From: JAULUH01 sp032111745
GTDB lineage: Bacteria; Chloroflexota; Anaerolineae; JAAEKA01
DNA length: 9,018 nucleotides
Assembly: GCA_032111745.1 (NCBI GenBank)
Contig: JAULUH010000187.1
Coordinates: 1 to 9,018, forward strand
Direction of reading: 5' to 3'
The notes beneath the pieces are model-generated. The model ran no database searches. It saw only the letters and a program-made list of their open reading frames with translations, and was not told where the DNA came from. The translations under genes and the position numbers were made by a program. This document shows positions 6,687-9,018 of the stretch, piece by piece. Within the stretch, counting starts at the first letter, position 1; every line of letters starts with the position of its first letter.

Positions 6687-6732
6687 TTCGTGGTCCAAAG
6701 CTCTCACCGCGTCTTTGTGGTCCAAATGCACA

Positions 6733-9018
6733 CTACTCCGTCGCCCGAAACACGTCGTCGAGCCCGCTCTGCAGCTTGCGCCGGCCCTCCCAGCTGAGTT
6801 GCTCGGGCTGCAGCTCGACGATGACGCGCTCGAGCTCGCCGGTGAAGCGGAACGGCATGCGCTCGGCGTACACCTCGTCCACCGGCGTGCCGCAGTCCTC
6901 GCCGATGTCGAGCGTCTCGTCCACGGAGACCACGAACGGGATCGTGCGCTGCACGTTTCCCTCGGCAACGGCCTGGCCGTCCACAGCCAAGGTGAACTTG
7001 CCGCCGCGACCGACGCCGCCGTCACCGTAGTCGTAGGCGAAGTCGACCGTGACCTCGTGCTTGCCCGGTGCGATCGGGCCTGCGCCTCCGATGCGCAAGC
7101 CATGCCCCGGCTGCTGCGAGCGCTTGTAGACCCAGACCGGTTTGCTGTCCTCCAGGAACAGCCCCCAGCCGCCGAAACGACCGCCTTGCGTGACCAGCAC
7201 GCCCTCGGCGCCGCCCTCGGGCACCGCGATCTTGGCCGTGATGCGGTACGAGGTGTTGCGCAGCGCCGGCGCGGTGCCCTCGGGGATGCGAATCGTGCCC
7301 TCGTAGAACTCGAAGCGGCTGCGCCCGCGGGTCAGACTCGGCCGCTGGCTGATCGCCTCGACGGTCGCCTGCGGGCTGAAGTTCAAGGGCAGCACCTGGT
7401 TCTTGCCCGCCTCGGCCCACCATAGATCCTGCAGTTGGCGCAGCTTCTCTGGGTACTGCTCGGCCAGGTTGTTGGCCTGGGAGAAGTCCTCGTCCAGGTT
7501 GTAGAGCTCCCATTCGAAGCTCTCCGGGGTGATGCCTTTCGGCTCCGGCAGCCAGGCGAAGACTAGCGGCGTGGTCGAGGCCATCCAGCCGTTCTGGTAG
7601 ATGCTGCGGTTGCCGAACATCTCGGCGTACTGGATCACTCGCCGGCCATCGGCCTTCGCCTCGTCCCATGTATAGGCCATGCTTACGCCGTCGAGAGGCT
7701 TCTGCGCCACGCCGTTGAGCATGCTCGGCGCGGTCACGCCGGCGGCCTCGTAGATGGTCGGCGTGATGTCGATTACGTGATGGTACTGGTCGCGCAGGCC
7801 CCCGGTATCCTTGATGCGTTTTGGCCAGCTCACCACCATGCCGTTGCGGATGCCGCCAAAGTGGCTGGCGTAGCGCTTGGTCCACTGCATCGGCGCGTTC
7901 ATGGCCCAGCTCCAGGGCACCGGGAAGTGGTTGAAGTGCTGCGGCCCACCCAGCTCGTCGATGATCGAGAGCAGGTACTCGTTGCTTTCGGTCTCGCCGT
8001 TGCCAACGATCGCAAGCTCGTTGGCAGTGCCCTGCAGCGTGCCCTCGGCGCTGCCGCCGTTGTCGCCCTGGATGTAGATGATCAGCGTGTCGTCCAGGAT
8101 CCCCAGCTCCTCGATGGCGTCGATCACCCGGCCGATGTTGTGGTCGGTGTAGTGCAAAAAGCCCGCATAGATCTCCATCATCCGGCAGAAGAGCCGTTTC
8201 TGATCGTCTGACTGCGACTCCCAGGACGGCAGGTTGTCGGGCCGCGGGGTCAGCTGCGTGCCGGGCGGGATGATGCCCATCTCCAGCTGGCGCTGCCAGG
8301 TCAGCTCGCGCTGTTTGTCCCACCCGTGGTCGAACTGGCCCTTGAACTTCTCGATATACTCCTTGGGCACGTGGTGCGGCGCATGCGTCGCACCGGGCGC
8401 GTAGTAGGCAAAGAAGGGCTTGTCGGGGGCCAGCGACCTATGCTGGCGGATCCAGTGGATCGCCTTGTCGGCCATGTCGGCGTCGAAGTGGTAGTCTTCC
8501 TTGCCCAGATGCGGCTCGACCGGCGAGGTGTTCTCGTAGACCGCCGGCGCCCATTGGTTGCAGTCGCCGCCGACGAAGCCGTAGAAGTACTCGAAGCCAA
8601 GCCCGATCGGCCACAGGTCGAACGGGCCGGCCGCGCTGGACTGCCAGACCGGGATGTTGTGGTTCTTGCCGAACCAGGCCGTGTTGTACCCGTTCTGCTT
8701 GAGCACCTCGGCCACCGTACCCGCGCTCTTGGACATCACCGAGTGGTAGCCGGGGTAGCCCAGGCTGCGCTCCATGATGATGCCGGTGTTGACGTTGTGC
8801 GGGTTGCGGCCGGTGATCAGCGCGGCGCGAGTTGGAGAGCAGAGTGCAGTCGTGTTGAAGCGGTTGTACCTCAAGCCGCGCGTGGCTAGCTTGTTGAAGG
8901 CCGGCGTCGGGATCGGGCCGCCGAAGGTGCTGGATGCGCCGAAGCCGACGTCGTCGGTCAGGACGAGGAGGATGTTAGGCGCGCCTTCGGGCGCGGCTAC
9001 CGGCTGCGGGAAGTCGGC
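6733..9018 (-). CDS. Type I arylsulfatase, second paralogue, N-terminus outside the window
   Basis: The frame is open from the window edge, giving 761 residues of a long arylsulfatase; only a short leader appears to be missing. Counting from the edge, the sulfatase domain starts with EGAPNILLVLTDDVGFG at residues 11-27. The formylglycine signature CSPTR is at 60-64 (Cys codon 8839-8841). Asp22, Asp23, Asp319 and Asn320 match the calcium ligands of P. aeruginosa AtsA, and Arg64, Lys118, His120, His212 and Lys381 match its sulfate-pocket residues, so the enzyme looks active. A beta-rich C-terminal domain follows from about residue 575, with the EGVLVTQGGRFGGWGL pattern. By eye it matches the downstream sulfatase along its whole length at roughly half of the positions, with differences in the insert after GDNG. 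Activity needs a formylglycine-generating enzyme, not seen here. The leader is missing, so export cannot be judged. Confidence 0.94.
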   Translation of the reverse strand, partial: ADFPQPVAAPEGAPNILLVLTDDVGFGASSTFGGPIPTPAFNKLATRGLRYNRFNTTALCSPTRAALITGRNPHNVNTGIIMERSLGYPGYHSVMSKSAGTVAEVLKQNGYNTAWFGKNHNIPVWQSSAAGPFDLWPIGLGFEYFYGFVGGDCNQWAPAVYENTSPVEPHLGKEDYHFDADMADKAIHWIRQHRSLAPDKPFFAYYAPGATHAPHHVPKEYIEKFKGQFDHGWDKQRELTWQRQLEMGIIPPGTQLTPRPDNLPSWESQSDDQKRLFCRMMEIYAGFLHYTDHNIGRVIDAIEELGILDDTLIIYIQGDNGGSAEGTLQGTANELAIVGNGETESNEYLLSIIDELGGPQHFNHFPVPWSWAMNAPMQWTKRYASHFGGIRNGMVVSWPKRIKDTGGLRDQYHHVIDITPTIYEAAGVTAPSMLNGVAQKPLDGVSMAYTWDEAKADGRRVIQYAEMFGNRSIYQNGWMASTTPLVFAWLPEPKGITPESFEWELYNLDEDFSQANNLAEQYPEKLRQLQDLWWAEAGKNQVLPLNFSPQATVEAISQRPSLTRGRSRFEFYEGTIRIPEGTAPALRNTSYRITAKIAVPEGGAEGVLVTQGGRFGGWGLFLEDSKPVWVYKRSQQPGHGLRIGGAGPIAPGKHEVTVDFAYDYGDGGVGRGGKFTLAVDGQAVAEGNVQRTIPFVVSVDETLDIGEDCGTPVDEVYAERMPFRFTGELERVIVELQPEQLSWEGRRKLQSGLDDVFRATE

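Noticed and set aside
6690..6726. Ten-base direct repeat GTGGTCCAAA at 6690-6699 and 6717-6726
   Set aside because: It is too short, and no mobile element lies between the copies, so it is not a believable target-site duplication.
7022..8323. Long minus-strand open frame of 433 codons inside the second sulfatase
   Set aside because: It is a shifted-frame shadow: Arg/Ala/Gly/His-rich with no domain, inside a gene with complete active-site motifs.

Overview
The window is GC-rich bacterial DNA, and every gene I can support lies on the minus strand, so transcription runs from high to low coordinates. Codon use, non-ATG starts with good Shine-Dalgarno sequences, and the gene types (GAP/Sap family, SHOCT, GlsB/YeaQ, YqhA, DUF937, long arylsulfatases) suit a high-GC free-living bacterium. 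A Chloroflexota or actinobacterial metagenome bin is possible, but I cannot fix the phylum. A run of ten Ns at 6348-6357 shows that this is a scaffolded draft.

Layout in transcription order. From 9018 to 6733 lies a long type I arylsulfatase whose N-terminus is outside the window. From about 6686 to 6487 lies a broken tail of a DUF1254/DUF1214-family protein, with one frame change. After the N gap, 6347-4054 holds a second, related arylsulfatase whose first residues are lost in the gap. DUF937 (3983-3420) follows 70 bp downstream, and then a perfect 21-bp hairpin (3358-3403) probably ends that unit. Next come two small membrane proteins, GlsB/YeaQ (3264-2893) and YqhA/UPF0114 (2852-2289). A 253-bp intergenic region carries a 21-bp-period direct repeat and a possible promoter. 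Then come a SHOCT-domain protein (2035-1685), a GAP/Sap-family membrane protein (1537-860) and an MFS transporter (849 to beyond position 1) that begins 11 bases after the GAP stop codon.

How the genes may work together. Both arylsulfatases keep all the catalytic and metal-binding positions known from Pseudomonas aeruginosa AtsA, so the right half looks like sulfate-ester hydrolysis with two paralogues of possibly different specificity. The left half looks like a set of small envelope or stress proteins followed by a membrane export or efflux pair (GAP plus MFS). I see no sequence evidence that physically ties the two halves together.

I did not find a clearly new defence or mobile system. 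No CRISPR array, tRNA, rRNA, transposase or attachment site is visible. The points most worth a second look are the frameshifted DUF1214 remnant beside the assembly gap, the repeat-bearing intergenic region at 2036-2288, and the long perfect hairpin at 3358-3403.
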